Source: Flagellimonas marinaquae (lineage in GTDB: Bacteria > Bacteroidota > Bacteroidia > Flavobacteriales > Flavobacteriaceae). Taken from it: 64,000 bases of DNA. The stretch is from positions 1,093,501 through 1,157,500 of the forward strand of contig NZ_CP092415.1 of assembly GCF_023716465.1 (NCBI RefSeq). Direction: 5' to 3'. This document shows positions 24,599 through 34,136 of this stretch, one piece after another; the first letter of the stretch is position 1, and each line of letters opens with the position of its first letter. Under the pieces are notes generated by a model, which was given only the letters and a program-made list of their open reading frames with translations, was not told the origin of the DNA and ran no database searches. A program made the translations under genes and the position numbers.

Positions 24599-25438
24599 TT
24601 ACCTAATATTCTTCAAATTGATCACCTCTTGCTCGGTTAAGTACCGCCAATGGCCACGGGGCAAATCCTTTTTGGTCAATCCAGCGAAAATTACACGGTC
24701 CAGTTTGGTTACTGTATAGCCCAAATGTTCAAAAATTCGGCGAACGATCCGGTTACGCCCGCTATGGATCTCCACTCCTATTTCCCGCTTTGGCGCACCT
24801 TGTATATAACTAATGCTATCCACGGTAATAGGTCCGTCTTCCAATTCCAACCCTTCGCCAATTTTATGGAAATCTGCCAAGGATAGATTGTTATCCAAAT
24901 GCACATGGTAAATTTTACGCACATTGTGCTTAGGGTGGGTGAGTTTTTTGGTAAGATCACCATCGTTGGTAAATAGCAACAATCCAGTTGTGTTTCTATC
25001 CAATCGACCTACGGGCAACAAACGATTGTTCGACGCGCTGGAAACCAGCTCCATAACCGTTCGGCGCCCCTTTTCATCACTCGTTGTGGTAATAAAGTTC
25101 TTGGGTTTGTTCAACAGAACATACTCTTTCTTTTCCAAATTGAGACGTTTACCATCAAAACGTACATCATCCGAACGTTTTACCTTGAATCCCATTTCGG
25201 TTACCGGTTTCCCGTTCACTGTCACATTGCCCGCAGCTATATAGGTGTCGGCTTCCCTTCGGGAACAAATACCGGCATTGGCAATATAGCGGTTCAGCCG
25301 TATTTCGTCCGGGTTGGATTTTTTCTTGGGAGTCCCCTGTTTTGGCCTTGGTGCATTACCCTTGCCAAATGGTTTTTTAGGGTCCCCGCCCTTGTAGTTT
25401 TTAGAAGGTCTTCTTCCTCTATTGTCTGATTTCGCCAT
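24599..25438 (-). CDS. Ribosomal large-subunit pseudouridine synthase, RluB/RsuA type
   Basis: 279 residues. A lysine/arginine/glycine-rich N-terminal tail of about 45 residues precedes an S4 RNA-binding domain (RLNRYIANAGICSRREAD, about 47-105). The catalytic RsuA/RluB motif GRLDRNTTGLLLFTNDGDL follows, its aspartate being the nucleophile, and the terminal RIVRRIFEHLGY and LDRVIFAGL blocks. Predicted to isomerise one uridine in 23S or 16S rRNA. Basic N-terminal extensions are common in Bacteroidota homologues. Same strand as the prenyltransferase and mevalonate genes, 61 bases downstream of the former. Confidence 0.9.
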   Translation of the reverse strand: MAKSDNRGRRPSKNYKGGDPKKPFGKGNAPRPKQGTPKKKSNPDEIRLNRYIANAGICSRREADTYIAAGNVTVNGKPVTEMGFKVKRSDDVRFDGKRLNLEKKEYVLLNKPKNFITTTSDEKGRRTVMELVSSASNNRLLPVGRLDRNTTGLLLFTNDGDLTKKLTHPKHNVRKIYHVHLDNNLSLADFHKIGEGLELEDGPITVDSISYIQGAPKREIGVEIHSGRNRIVRRIFEHLGYTVTKLDRVIFAGLTKKDLPRGHWRYLTEQEVINLKNIR

Positions 25439-25499
25439 CAGTCGTATTTTTTTGCAAATGTACTCTTTTTACACTCCAAAAAATCTAAAGCACAAAGAA

Positions 25500-26405
25500 T
25501 TACAATATTCGGTTCAGCACCACCTCCACATCGATCAGAAGAATACTAAAAACTCCTGCCACGATAATAAACTTTATAATGTTGTGCAGCCATACATAGT
25601 GTTTTTTGGCATCTGCCCTCCACAATAATACCAAGAACAGCACCAAGAGCACAATACATGCCGCAAAGTAGAGGTACATATATCCAACATCGAAGGTTTT
25701 AATAAGTAAGAGCGCAGGAATCAAAGTGAGTACAATGAAAAGGGAAATCATCGTTTTGGACGTTTTGGGACCATACAAAATAGGTATGGTCCTATAATTC
25801 TGTGCCATATCGCCGGCCATATTTTCCAAATCCTTGATCATTTCACGCGCCAAGATCAACAGGAACAAAAAAATAGCGTGCACAAAAATTACCGCCTGGA
25901 AATTTCGATAATACACAAAAACCACAAAAAATGGCGCAATTGCCAATGTGGACGATACCAAATTACCTATAAACGGAATGCGTTTAAGCTTGTGCGAGTA
26001 GATCCAAATACCAAAAATATAGGAAGAGAAAAACAGCACTGCTCTGAACGAAATATAGCTTGCTGCAAAAACGGTCAAAAAATTAAGTATGAAATAGGTG
26101 GTGAGCTTAAAACGTTGGCTTACCAAACGATCCAACATACTCTTCGTGGGCTTGTTGATTAAATCCTTCTCGGCATCGTAGAAATTATTGATGATATACC
26201 CACTGGCTATGGTAAGTGCAGAGGCCGTAACGATCATAAATAGATTTGCGTCCAAAACCACTTCACCAAGAGGAATATCGGGTGCCAAAATATAAATGGA
26301 AGCCAAATACTGTGCTAGGGTAATAACAAGAATATTGTACCCTCTAACCACAGAGAACAGACTCAACAGCTTAAAAAGCAAGAGTTTGTTTTTTCTATTG
26401 AGCAT
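25500..26405 (-). CDS. UbiA-family prenyltransferase (geranylgeranylglycerol-phosphate geranylgeranyltransferase-like)
   Basis: 301 residues with eight or nine membrane segments. Two aspartate-rich motifs of UbiA enzymes are visible: NNFYDAEKDLINKP (NxxxDxxxD type, about residues 67-80) and MIKDLENMAGDMAQN (about 186-200), which bind the prenyl diphosphate through Mg2+. Flavobacterial relatives are annotated as geranylgeranylglycerol-phosphate transferases, but acceptor specificity cannot be read here. It lies 10 bases downstream of mevalonate kinase, so isoprenoid supply and use appear co-transcribed. Confidence 0.85.
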   Translation of the reverse strand: MLNRKNKLLLFKLLSLFSVVRGYNILVITLAQYLASIYILAPDIPLGEVVLDANLFMIVTASALTIASGYIINNFYDAEKDLINKPTKSMLDRLVSQRFKLTTYFILNFLTVFAASYISFRAVLFFSSYIFGIWIYSHKLKRIPFIGNLVSSTLAIAPFFVVFVYYRNFQAVIFVHAIFLFLLILAREMIKDLENMAGDMAQNYRTIPILYGPKTSKTMISLFIVLTLIPALLLIKTFDVGYMYLYFAACIVLLVLFLVLLWRADAKKHYVWLHNIIKFIIVAGVFSILLIDVEVVLNRIL

Positions 26406-26415
26406 GTATTGGTAT

Positions 26416-27354
26416 TTAGAAGTTGTAAACCACTTCCAAAGTATGTCCCTTTAAAGCTTTTCTTGCCTTATCGAGGTCTTGGGTAAAGCCCAATATATAA
26501 CCTCCTCCTCCGGATCCGCACAGTTTTAGGTAATAATCGTTGGTCTCGATTCCTTTTTGCCAAAGCTGATGGAACTTGGAAGGAATCATCGGCTTAAAGT
26601 TGTCAAAAACCACGTTGGATAGCTGCTTTAGATTACCAAATAAGGATTTTATGTTGCCATTCAGGAAATCCTCCACACAAGCATCGGTATGTTTAATAAA
26701 CTGATCCTTGATCATATTGCGGAATCCTTCCTGCTTCATATTTTCCATGAATATTTGCACCATCGGGGCGGTTTCGCCAGTAATGCCACTATCCAACAAG
26801 AAAACAGCTCCTTTGCCCTCGGTATTTTGGGAGGGTATACTGGTAGATTCGATATTATCCTTGGAATTGATTAAAATAGGCAGACTTAAATAACTGTTCA
26901 ATGGATCCAATCCGGAAGATTTACCATGGAAAAAAGATTCCATTTTTCCGAAAATCGTTTTCAACTGTAGTAACTTTTCGCGCGTCAGGTTTTCCAAAAC
27001 CGTAATCTTGTCCGTAGCGTAACGGTCGTAAATGGCAGCCACCAAAGCGCCACTGCTCCCAATTCCATAACCTTGCGGAATGGAACTATCAAAATACATA
27101 CCCTCGGCCACATCCCTTTCCAAAGCTTCGATATCAAAAGAGACCAAGCCTTCTTCCTTAATTTCCAGCGCTTTTAGGTACGCCGCGTAAGCTTTTAGAC
27201 TTTTGTTGGATTCTTGGGCCATTTCCGAATTGTTCTTGTCCCACTTTAATGCTCCCTTAAAGAAATTATAAGGTATGGACAATCCTTTGGAGTCTTTGAT
27301 AATACCGTACTCTCCAAACAACAATATCTTGGAATAAAACAATGGACCTTTCAT
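26416..27354 (-). CDS. Mevalonate kinase-like GHMP kinase
   Basis: 312 residues of the GHMP kinase superfamily, phosphorylating mevalonate in isoprenoid synthesis. Seen: FYSKILLFGEYGI at the N terminus, the ATP-binding glycine-serine motif IPQGYGIGSSGALVAA (about 93-108), a substrate aspartate region GKSSGLDPLNSYLS and the C-terminal LCGSGGGGYILGF (motif III). Position in the same cluster as diphosphomevalonate decarboxylase supports mevalonate or phosphomevalonate as substrate; these two kinases are hard to tell apart in this group. Confidence 0.87.
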   Translation of the reverse strand: MKGPLFYSKILLFGEYGIIKDSKGLSIPYNFFKGALKWDKNNSEMAQESNKSLKAYAAYLKALEIKEEGLVSFDIEALERDVAEGMYFDSSIPQGYGIGSSGALVAAIYDRYATDKITVLENLTREKLLQLKTIFGKMESFFHGKSSGLDPLNSYLSLPILINSKDNIESTSIPSQNTEGKGAVFLLDSGITGETAPMVQIFMENMKQEGFRNMIKDQFIKHTDACVEDFLNGNIKSLFGNLKQLSNVVFDNFKPMIPSKFHQLWQKGIETNDYYLKLCGSGGGGYILGFTQDLDKARKALKGHTLEVVYNF

Positions 27355-27472
27355 ATTACAGTACTAAGATACAAACAATTTTGTTTAATTTTTGATAAAA
27401 TTTGATGAACAAATAAATTCTATCGTTAAAAATAGCATTCCCGATTGGTAAAAAACTTTGGCAAATAACGTA

Positions 27473-27506
27473 AAAAAACAGCTTATCTGTTCATTTTTAG
27501 CTGTTT
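27473..27506 (-). terminator. Intrinsic terminator overlapping the 3' end of mvaD
   Basis: On the minus strand AAACAGCT pairs with AGCTGTTT (27499-27506 with 27476-27483) across a 15-base loop and is followed by a run of Ts. The left arm includes the last codons and stop of mvaD. It should separate mvaD from the mevalonate kinase-UbiA-pseudouridine synthase unit, which then needs its own promoter in the 140-base gap. Confidence 0.65.
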
Positions 27507-28579
27507 ATTTTGATGGCCCCCGACCCCACCACATCGTTAATGTACTGTCCGTTCTCGCAATGGTCCGCCAAGTTATCTTTGATAAACTTTTGTACCTTTT
27601 CCTTTTCTGATGACGGGTAGAGCAAATGAACATTGGCCCCAGCATCAAGCGTAAAACATAGCGGTATTTTGGTATCAAGTCTGAACTCCCAAACTTTGTT
27701 GATGATTTCCAAAGTGTCCGGTTTCATTAAAATAAAGTAGGGCATACTGGTCATCATCATGGCATGCAGGGTCAAAGCCTCACTTTCCACTAGCTTGATG
27801 AATCCTTCCAAATCCCCACTTGCCAGAATTGGTTTTAACGTATCCAAATTGGCAAAGGCCTGTTCAAAACGATTCGTGGCATACGGGTGACCGTGCATTA
27901 ATTGATGGCCGACGGTGCTGCTCACCTGTTTTTGTCCTTTGTGGACCAATAAAATCGTATCACAAAAACCATTAAAAACCGGATGAATTTCGAACGGATA
28001 CTCGATTCCGTACAAATTGGAACTGTTGGGAATGTTCTTGTGGGCGCCCCATTGCACCATACTGCCTTTTATGCTCCGGCATGCGCTGCCCGATCCCAAT
28101 CGGGCCAAATAAGATGCCTTGGCATGGAACAGCTCATCCGACATAGCGGGGTTCAGTGTTTTCTCCATATCCATTAAACACATGGACAAAGCGGCCATTC
28201 CACTTGCCGAAGATGCAATTCCGCTGCTATGGGGAAAGGAATTGGTGGTATCAATGGTAAAGTGGTACTTATCCAAAAACGGAACATACTCCCGAATACG
28301 CTCAAAAAAAGTATGGATTTTGGGTTTAAAATCTTCTTTTGCCTTGCCCTCGAACAATAGATCAAAGGATATGCCCCCATTGTTCTTCTTTCCATACGAT
28401 ACCGATGTTGTAGTAGCACAGGTATCCAAAGTAAAACTTATGGACGGATTGGCGGGAATCTGTACTGGTTTTTTGCCCCAATATTTTACCAAGGCAATAT
28501 TGCTGGGTGCTTTCCAGGTCACCTTGCCATTTTCGGGCAATTCCAAATACGTACCGGGCAAAAATTGTTTTTCCGTCAT
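27497..28579 (-). CDS. mvaD: Diphosphomevalonate decarboxylase
   Basis: 360 residues from the ATG at 28579; the frame stays open to a TTG at 28600, but that codon lies inside the -7 promoter box, so the ATG is preferred. ATP-dependent decarboxylation of diphosphomevalonate to isopentenyl diphosphate. Seen: NIALVKYWGKK, the GHMP motif SSGIASSASGMAALS, and SGSACRSIKGSMVQWG with the catalytic region, ending in a conserved LDAGANVHLLY. Together with the neighbouring kinase it shows that the organism uses the mevalonate route. Transcribed from a near-leaderless promoter. Confidence 0.94.
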   Translation of the reverse strand: MTEKQFLPGTYLELPENGKVTWKAPSNIALVKYWGKKPVQIPANPSISFTLDTCATTTSVSYGKKNNGGISFDLLFEGKAKEDFKPKIHTFFERIREYVPFLDKYHFTIDTTNSFPHSSGIASSASGMAALSMCLMDMEKTLNPAMSDELFHAKASYLARLGSGSACRSIKGSMVQWGAHKNIPNSSNLYGIEYPFEIHPVFNGFCDTILLVHKGQKQVSSTVGHQLMHGHPYATNRFEQAFANLDTLKPILASGDLEGFIKLVESEALTLHAMMMTSMPYFILMKPDTLEIINKVWEFRLDTKIPLCFTLDAGANVHLLYPSSEKEKVQKFIKDNLADHCENGQYINDVVGSGAIKINS

Positions 28580-28597
28580 TGGCAATGGATATTTCAA

Positions 28598-28605
28598 CAA
28601 ATATA
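28598..28605 (-). promoter_or_regulatory. Consensus -7 box of the mvaD promoter
   Basis: TATATTTG on the minus strand matches TAnnTTTG exactly. Transcription would begin about 28592, giving a leader of roughly 13 bases before the ATG at 28579. A weak TTACTG sits about 16 bases upstream in the place of a -33 box. Confidence 0.5.
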
Positions 28606-28672
28606 AGGAGCGCCAAATTTACAGTAATTAGGATACAAATAAATTCTTAATTTAGTCGAAGTTGAGCCAGCC

Positions 28673-29149
28673 ATGAAAAAAAGAATTATTTACATCGCCA
28701 TTAGTGTTTTGGTCTGCCTTGTCATAGGTTTTTTGTCCAGCATTGCCACCCAAAGTTCCGTGAACGACTGGTACCTTACACTGAACAAGCCCTCTTTTAC
28801 GCCGCCCAACGAGCTTTTTGCCCCCGTCTGGACCGCTTTATATGTTATGATGGGCACTGCAGCTGGAATAGTGTGGTCCAAAGGATATCATCACATTTGG
28901 GTAAAAACGGCCTTGTATCACTTTGTTTTTCAGTTGTTGTTAAACGCACTTTGGAGCATAGTTTTCTTTGGACTTAAAAATCCTCTTGGCGGTCTAATTG
29001 TAATTTTGGCCCTGTTGACCATGATCCTTCTTACCATAAAATGGTTCAAGGTGATAAGCAAACCTGCCGCAATTTTAATGGTACCCTACGTAATCTGGGT
29101 CGCTTTTGCCTCTGCCCTCAACTACAAAATCTGGGAACTCAACGCTTAG
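28673..29149 (+). CDS. TspO/MBR-family tryptophan-rich membrane protein
   Basis: 158 residues with five membrane helices, the TspO fold. Diagnostic: WYLTLNKPSFTPPNELFAPV, VWTALYVMMGTAAGIVW, and NALWSIVFFGLKNPLGG. TspO proteins bind porphyrins and cholesterol-like ligands and have been tied to tetrapyrrole photochemistry and stress control. No pigment or heme gene is next to it. Transcribed divergently from mvaD and convergently with the DUF1697 gene, whose stop overlaps by four bases. Confidence 0.93.
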   Translation: MKKRIIYIAISVLVCLVIGFLSSIATQSSVNDWYLTLNKPSFTPPNELFAPVWTALYVMMGTAAGIVWSKGYHHIWVKTALYHFVFQLLLNALWSIVFFGLKNPLGGLIVILALLTMILLTIKWFKVISKPAAILMVPYVIWVAFASALNYKIWELNA

Positions 29150-29685
29150 GAATCTATCATTTCCAATAGTTTCAGCATCGTTTTTCGGTTTCGGGTCGTA
29201 GCCTCCACTTTTAGTTTGTTCTCGATGTAGTTATTGTTGAGTTTTGCCCTGCCATATCCATTTTTACAGAGTAAATACACACATTTATCGGTAACAAAAT
29301 AATCTTCATGCTTAAATTGATGTTGATTAAATTGTTCTACCAAATCATGTTCAGGCGAAGTTCTTAGCCAAACATAATAGAGTCTGTTCTCTCCATCGGC
29401 ATCCATAAATGGACTTTTGTTCAAAACATGCTCTATTTCTTCCTTATTGAACAGTAATACCGGCACCTCAAAACCAAAATTTTGATAAATAGCATCAAAA
29501 ATATATCGCTGCAAATCGTTTTGTTCTATGTTGCCACCCTCAAAAACAATATTCCCACTTTGAATATATGTTTTCACCTTTTGAAGACCGATTTCCTCTA
29601 AAACTCGCCTCAATTCGGCCATTTTAATCTTTTTTTGGCCGCTTACGTTTATACCCCGAAGTAAGCCAATGTATGTATTCCCCAT
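29146..29685 (-). CDS. DUF1697 protein
   Basis: 179 residues. Begins with the family signature YIGLLRGINVSGQKKIKMAEL, and has the QSGNIVFEGG and YVWLRTSPEHD stretches typical of DUF1697. The structural core resembles two ferredoxin-like subdomains; no function is known. Soluble, no signal peptide. Divergent from glpK with a 59-base gap. Confidence 0.9.
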   Translation of the reverse strand: MGNTYIGLLRGINVSGQKKIKMAELRRVLEEIGLQKVKTYIQSGNIVFEGGNIEQNDLQRYIFDAIYQNFGFEVPVLLFNKEEIEHVLNKSPFMDADGENRLYYVWLRTSPEHDLVEQFNQHQFKHEDYFVTDKCVYLLCKNGYGRAKLNNNYIENKLKVEATTRNRKTMLKLLEMIDS

Positions 29686-29744
29686 AGTGATTGATTCTGC
29701 ACCCGAATTAATTTTAGTAAATTCAAGCGCATTAAATTAACAAA

Positions 29745-31241
29745 ATGAACCAATACATCCTTGCTTTGGATCAAGGGACCACAAGCTCACGTGCCGTGGT
29801 GTTCGATAAAAAAGGCACAATTGTGTCCATGGCCCAAAAAGAATTCACTCAAATATTTCCCAGACCAGGATGGGTGGAACACGACCCCAGTGAAATCTGG
29901 TCCACTCAAGCAGGAGTAGCTGCCGAGGCCGTGAGCAAAAAAGGACTTAAATCCACCCAATTGGCCGCCATAGGAATCACCAACCAACGGGAAACCGTGG
30001 TCGTATGGGACAAAAACACCGGTGAGCCCGTGTACAATGCCATTGTTTGGCAAGATAAAAGGACTGCCGATTATTGCGATGAACTAAAAAAAGAGGGGAA
30101 ATCCGATATCATCCGAAAAAAAACCGGATTGGTAATCGATTCCTATTTTTCCGGAACCAAGGTGAAATGGATCTTGGACAATGTAGAAGGCGCACGACAA
30201 AAAGCGGACAATGGCAATTTGATCATGGGTACCATTGACACTTGGCTTATTTGGAAAATGTCGGACGGAGCCCTGCACATTACCGATGTGACCAATGCCT
30301 CCCGAACCATGCTTTTTAATATAAATACCATGGACTGGGACAATGAATTACTGGAACTGATGGGCATTCCCAAAAGTATGCTGCCCAACATAAAACAATC
30401 CAGCGAGGTTTATGGAAATACCAGTCCCAATATTTTTGCCACCAAAATACCGATAGCCGGCATTGCTGGTGACCAACAAGCCGCATTGTTCGGTCAAATG
30501 TGTACAAAGCAGGGCATGGTAAAAAACACTTACGGCACAGGTTGCTTTATGTTGATGAACATTGGTGACAAACCCATTGTATCCGAGAACAATCTACTTA
30601 CCACGGTAGCCTGGAAAATTAATGGTGAAACCACTTATGCCCTAGAGGGCAGTGTTTTTATAGCCGGTGCGGTGGTACAATGGTTACGCGACAGCCTAAA
30701 TATCATTAAATCCTCCGAAGAGGTAGAAAAACTAGCCAGCTCGGTCAACAGTACCGAAGGAGTTGTATTTGTTCCAGCCTTTGCAGGTTTGGGCGCTCCC
30801 CACTGGAACCAGAAAGCCCAAGGAACCCTATTCGGTATTACCCGGGGCACCACCGATGCCCATATTGCCCGGGCAGCCTTAAAGTCCATTGCGTACCAGA
30901 CCATGGATATTCTTAAGGCCATGGAAGCAGATTCGGGAATTTCCATTAAAGAGTTACGTGTTGATGGCGGTGCAACCGTCAACGATATGCTGATGCAATT
31001 CCAGGCCGATGTTCTGAATACCATCACCGTTCGACCAAAAATTGTTGAAACCACAGTAATGGGAGCGGCATATTTGGCAGGTCTTGCCGTTGGTTATTGG
31101 GAAAACCACCAAGAGATCCAGGAAATCTGGCAAACCGATGTACACTTTGAACCGACCAACGAGCGGGAAACCATTGAACAAGGCATAAAAGAATGGTACA
31201 AAGCAATAAAGGCACTTGAATTTTGGACGGAACTTCCATAA
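29745..31241 (+). CDS. glpK: Glycerol kinase
   Basis: 498 residues, FGGY carbohydrate kinase making sn-glycerol 3-phosphate. Seen: [16 protein letters not shown], the glycerol-binding [12 protein letters not shown] and WQDKRT stretches, [16 protein letters not shown]-type motif [10 protein letters not shown] and the FGGY signature region [21 protein letters not shown]. Length is exactly that of the family. It is followed after 25 bases by the glycerol channel gene, so uptake and phosphorylation are co-expressed. A glycerol-3-phosphate dehydrogenase is not in the window. Confidence 0.97.
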   Translation: MNQYILALDQGTTSSRAVVFDKKGTIVSMAQKEFTQIFPRPGWVEHDPSEIWSTQAGVAAEAVSKKGLKSTQLAAIGITNQRETVVVWDKNTGEPVYNAIVWQDKRTADYCDELKKEGKSDIIRKKTGLVIDSYFSGTKVKWILDNVEGARQKADNGNLIMGTIDTWLIWKMSDGALHITDVTNASRTMLFNINTMDWDNELLELMGIPKSMLPNIKQSSEVYGNTSPNIFATKIPIAGIAGDQQAALFGQMCTKQGMVKNTYGTGCFMLMNIGDKPIVSENNLLTTVAWKINGETTYALEGSVFIAGAVVQWLRDSLNIIKSSEEVEKLASSVNSTEGVVFVPAFAGLGAPHWNQKAQGTLFGITRGTTDAHIARAALKSIAYQTMDILKAMEADSGISIKELRVDGGATVNDMLMQFQADVLNTITVRPKIVETTVMGAAYLAGLAVGYWENHQEIQEIWQTDVHFEPTNERETIEQGIKEWYKAIKALEFWTELP

Positions 31242-31266
31242 CCATAAACACTAATATTACATTGAT

Positions 31267-31995
31267 ATGACTCCCTTTATAGCTGAAATTATAGGCACTT
31301 TTTTGTTAATGGTCCTCGGGTGCGGTGTAGTTGCGAACGTTTCGCTTCAAAAAACTTATGGAAATGGATCTGGTTGGATTGTGATCACTACAGGTTGGGC
31401 GATTGCCGTTTACACCGGAGTAGTAGTGGCTGGGCCGTACAGCGGTGCCCACATCAATCCAGCTGTCAGTATTGGGTTGGCCGTGGCCGGAAAATTTCCG
31501 TGGAACGAAGTTCCAGCGTATATTTTAGCACAATTTATTGGAGCCATGTTGGCGGCCTTTTGTGTTTGGCTAGTGAACAAAGATCACTTTAGTGCCACTA
31601 GCGATGGTGATACCAAAAGAGCCGTGTTTTGTACTGCCCCTGCCATACCCAATACGTTAATTAATCTTTTTTCAGAGTTCTTGGGCACTTTTGTGCTCGT
31701 TTTCTCGGTACTTTTTTTTACCGATGCCATGCTGACCACGGATAATACCATTATTGGCCTTGGTTCTTTAGGGGCCCTACCTGTATCCTTAATTGTTTGG
31801 GGCATAGGCCTTTCTTTAGGGGGAACAACGGGTTACGCCATTAATCCTGCCAGAGATCTAGGCCCACGGATTGTACATGCGCTATTGCCATTGCAGAATA
31901 AAAGCGGGAATAACTGGGGTTATAGTTGGATTCCTGTGGTCGGTCCCATTGCAGGAGCAGTTTTAGCCGCCTGGGCCGCTATACTTTTACAGTGA
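31267..31995 (+). CDS. glpF: Glycerol facilitator (aquaglyceroporin, MIP family)
   Basis: 242 residues, six membrane helices and two half-helices. The two NPA motifs are seen as SGAHINPAVSIG and GYAINPARDLGPR; the aspartate directly after the second NPAR is the mark of glycerol-conducting members. Imports glycerol down its gradient for GlpK. Operon with glpK. Converges with the BaiN-like flavoprotein gene with only four bases between stops. Confidence 0.95.
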   Translation: MTPFIAEIIGTFLLMVLGCGVVANVSLQKTYGNGSGWIVITTGWAIAVYTGVVVAGPYSGAHINPAVSIGLAVAGKFPWNEVPAYILAQFIGAMLAAFCVWLVNKDHFSATSDGDTKRAVFCTAPAIPNTLINLFSEFLGTFVLVFSVLFFTDAMLTTDNTIIGLGSLGALPVSLIVWGIGLSLGGTTGYAINPARDLGPRIVHALLPLQNKSGNNWGYSWIPVVGPIAGAVLAAWAAILLQ

Positions 31996-31999
31996 GCCC

Positions 32000-33265
32000 C
32001 TAGGAAGTTATGGCCTGTGCTGCAATATAGGCACCGGTCCATGCATTTTGGAAATTAAATCCTCCCGTAATGGCATCTACGTTTATAATCTCACCTGCAA
32101 AGTAAAGATCGGGATGCAACTTGCTTTCAAAAGTTTTAAAATTGATTTCTTTTAAATCCACACCTCCAGCGGTCACAAATTCTTCTTTAAACGTACTTTT
32201 CCCCTCTACCTTAAATGATGAAGCCGTCAATTGTTCTGCCAATGCCCGAAGCTCCATCTTCGAAATATCTCCCCAACGTTTCTCCGGCCCGATTTGTGCA
32301 GCTTCAACCAATCGTTTCCATAATCGTTTGGGCAGTTCGGTGACATTGGTCCGCATCACGGTTTTTTTTGCCTCCACCTCCTTTATTTCCCTTAGGCTGG
32401 CTTCCATGGATTCGGTGGTGTATTCCGGCAACCAATTCACCAATATTCTAAAAGAATAATTGTAATCGTTAAGAATATTTGCTCCCCAAGCCGATAATTT
32501 TAAAATTGCCGGTCCACTTAATCCCCAATGAGTTATGAGAACGGGGCCTTCTGCATAGAGAAAAGTATTTTGATCTAGCTTACTTTTAAGATTGAGCGAT
32601 TTTTTATCCGTATGGAATACCTTTTTGGCCAAAACCTCGACCGAGGCGTATGTACTCAAACCTTGAATACCTTTAATTCTATTATCGGAAACATTAAAGG
32701 TAAAAAGTGAAGGGACGGGGGGTACGACCTGATGTCCTAATTTTTCCAGAAGCTTCCAGATTTTCGGATTACTGCCAGTGGCCAACAATAGTTTTTTGGA
32801 TTGATAATGCTTGTTCATCGTGGTCACCTGCCACCCCTCTTCTGTTTTATTTATATCTTTTACAGAACTGTTTCTTAAGACTGTTACACCCAATCGGTCC
32901 GCCTCTCCTACCAAACAATCAATAATACTTTGGGAGGAATCGCTCTTTGGAAAAACGCGTCCGTCCTCTTCCACTTTCAATGGTACGCCCCGTTCTTCAA
33001 AAAAAGCCATTACGTCCATTGGGGCATAGGCATGGAATGGTCCCAAAAGCTCTTTCTCGCCCCGAGGATAGTTGGTCGCCAAATATTTGGGCACAAACTC
33101 CCCGTGGGTAACATTACAACGTCCACCGCCTGAGATCTTTACTTTGGAAAGAACAGTCTTGCCCCTTTCAAAAATGGCTATTTTCAGATCGGGAGCACGT
33201 TCTGCCACTTGAATTGCCGCATAGAAACCTGCCGCTCCACCACCTACTATAATAAGGTCGAACAT
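32000..33265 (-). CDS. BaiN/HI0933-family FAD-dependent oxidoreductase
   Basis: 421 residues. N-terminal FAD motif DLIIVGGGAAGFYAAIQ, then the HI0933-type KVKISGGGRCNVTH stretch, and the C-terminal FAD-contact block PDLYFAGEIINVDAITGGFNFQNAWTGAYIAA. Conserved but poorly characterised family; members are linked to bile-acid 7-dehydroxylation intermediates (BaiN) or are simply flavoproteins. Its ATG overlaps the stop of the GDPD gene (TAATG), so the pair is an operon even though functions look unrelated. Confidence 0.9.
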   Translation of the reverse strand: MFDLIIVGGGAAGFYAAIQVAERAPDLKIAIFERGKTVLSKVKISGGGRCNVTHGEFVPKYLATNYPRGEKELLGPFHAYAPMDVMAFFEERGVPLKVEEDGRVFPKSDSSQSIIDCLVGEADRLGVTVLRNSSVKDINKTEEGWQVTTMNKHYQSKKLLLATGSNPKIWKLLEKLGHQVVPPVPSLFTFNVSDNRIKGIQGLSTYASVEVLAKKVFHTDKKSLNLKSKLDQNTFLYAEGPVLITHWGLSGPAILKLSAWGANILNDYNYSFRILVNWLPEYTTESMEASLREIKEVEAKKTVMRTNVTELPKRLWKRLVEAAQIGPEKRWGDISKMELRALAEQLTASSFKVEGKSTFKEEFVTAGGVDLKEINFKTFESKLHPDLYFAGEIINVDAITGGFNFQNAWTGAYIAAQAITS

Positions 33266-34017
33266 TAATTCACACGTTCTGGATAATTGGTGATAATACC
33301 ATCGACCCCAAATTCTGTCATTCTTTGAATGTCTTCGGGTTCGTTGACCGTCCAGGTATATACTTTTAATCCTTCCGATTGGATTTTAGCAGTATTGTTT
33401 TGTGTAAGGGTTTTATAGTTTGGGTTAATGGCTACGGCATCCAACTCCTTGGCCACTTCCAACGCTTGCAACGGATCTTCGGAGGTCAATACGGCAATTT
33501 TAACATCCTTGTTGATCGCTCTCATGGCTTGGAGCTCGTCCCATTTAAAGCTGGAAATAATAAAGTTTTCTATATTCCATCCTTTTTCTTTTACATAAAA
33601 GTTGATGGCTTGATTAACTTTATCCGTAGTTCCTGCACCTTTTAGCTCTATATTTAGTGCTACCTTGTTATCTATGAGCTTCAGCACCTCTTGGAGCATG
33701 GGAATCTTATGCCCACCGTCCAATACAAGTTGTCGCAATTGAAACATATTATATTCCTCAATGTTTCCGCCGGCGTTGGCAAGCCGGTCCACCTTTTTAT
33801 CATGGAAAACCACAATCTCGCCACTTTGGATCTTGAATACATCAATCTCGATCATATCCACTCCCAGATCCAAAGCTTTTTGTACTGATGCCAATGTGTT
33901 CTCGGTCTCGTGCCCCATGGCTCCTCGATGTCCAATTACCAATGGTTTTGATTTTGTCATTTCACAACTCGTTAAAAGCCAAATGGCTCCAAGTGCAATA
34001 AGTAAGTTTTTTTTCAT
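33265..34017 (-). CDS. Glycerophosphodiester phosphodiesterase lipoprotein
   Basis: 250 residues, lipoprotein (lipobox LLTSC, Cys18). GDPD TIM barrel: VIGHRGAMGHETENTLAS (catalytic His-Arg and metal glutamate), MIEIDVFKIQSGEIVVFHD (metal site and second histidine), VALNIELKG and GIITNYPERV at the C terminus. Splits glycerophosphodiesters from phospholipids to glycerol 3-phosphate plus alcohol outside the cytoplasm. Its nearness to glpK/glpF fits glycerol scavenging, although it is on the opposite strand. Confidence 0.93.
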   Translation of the reverse strand: MKKNLLIALGAIWLLTSCEMTKSKPLVIGHRGAMGHETENTLASVQKALDLGVDMIEIDVFKIQSGEIVVFHDKKVDRLANAGGNIEEYNMFQLRQLVLDGGHKIPMLQEVLKLIDNKVALNIELKGAGTTDKVNQAINFYVKEKGWNIENFIISSFKWDELQAMRAINKDVKIAVLTSEDPLQALEVAKELDAVAINPNYKTLTQNNTAKIQSEGLKVYTWTVNEPEDIQRMTEFGVDGIITNYPERVN

Positions 34018-34101
34018 GATGGTTTGGTTATAGGGCTAAAAATACAATTTGTAATTAAAAAATACTCTTCTTACCCCATGTAGAAACCCAACTTAACCTA
34101 A

Positions 34102-34136
34102 AATTAAAAAATAGGGCCAACTTAATCGGTCCTATT
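34102..34136 (-). terminator. Intrinsic terminator after the GH13 lipoprotein gene
   Basis: On the minus strand AATAGGaCC pairs with GGcCCTATT (one mismatch, 9-base loop), followed by a T-run. The stem begins within the GH13 stop codon. It ends the LacI-GH13 transcript. Confidence 0.7.

Noticed and set aside
28650..28666. TAGTCGAAGTTGAGCC looked like another copy of the GAGCG-AGTCGAAG repeat.
   Set aside because: Only the short AGTCGAAG core matches; the conserved CTGAGCG half is absent.
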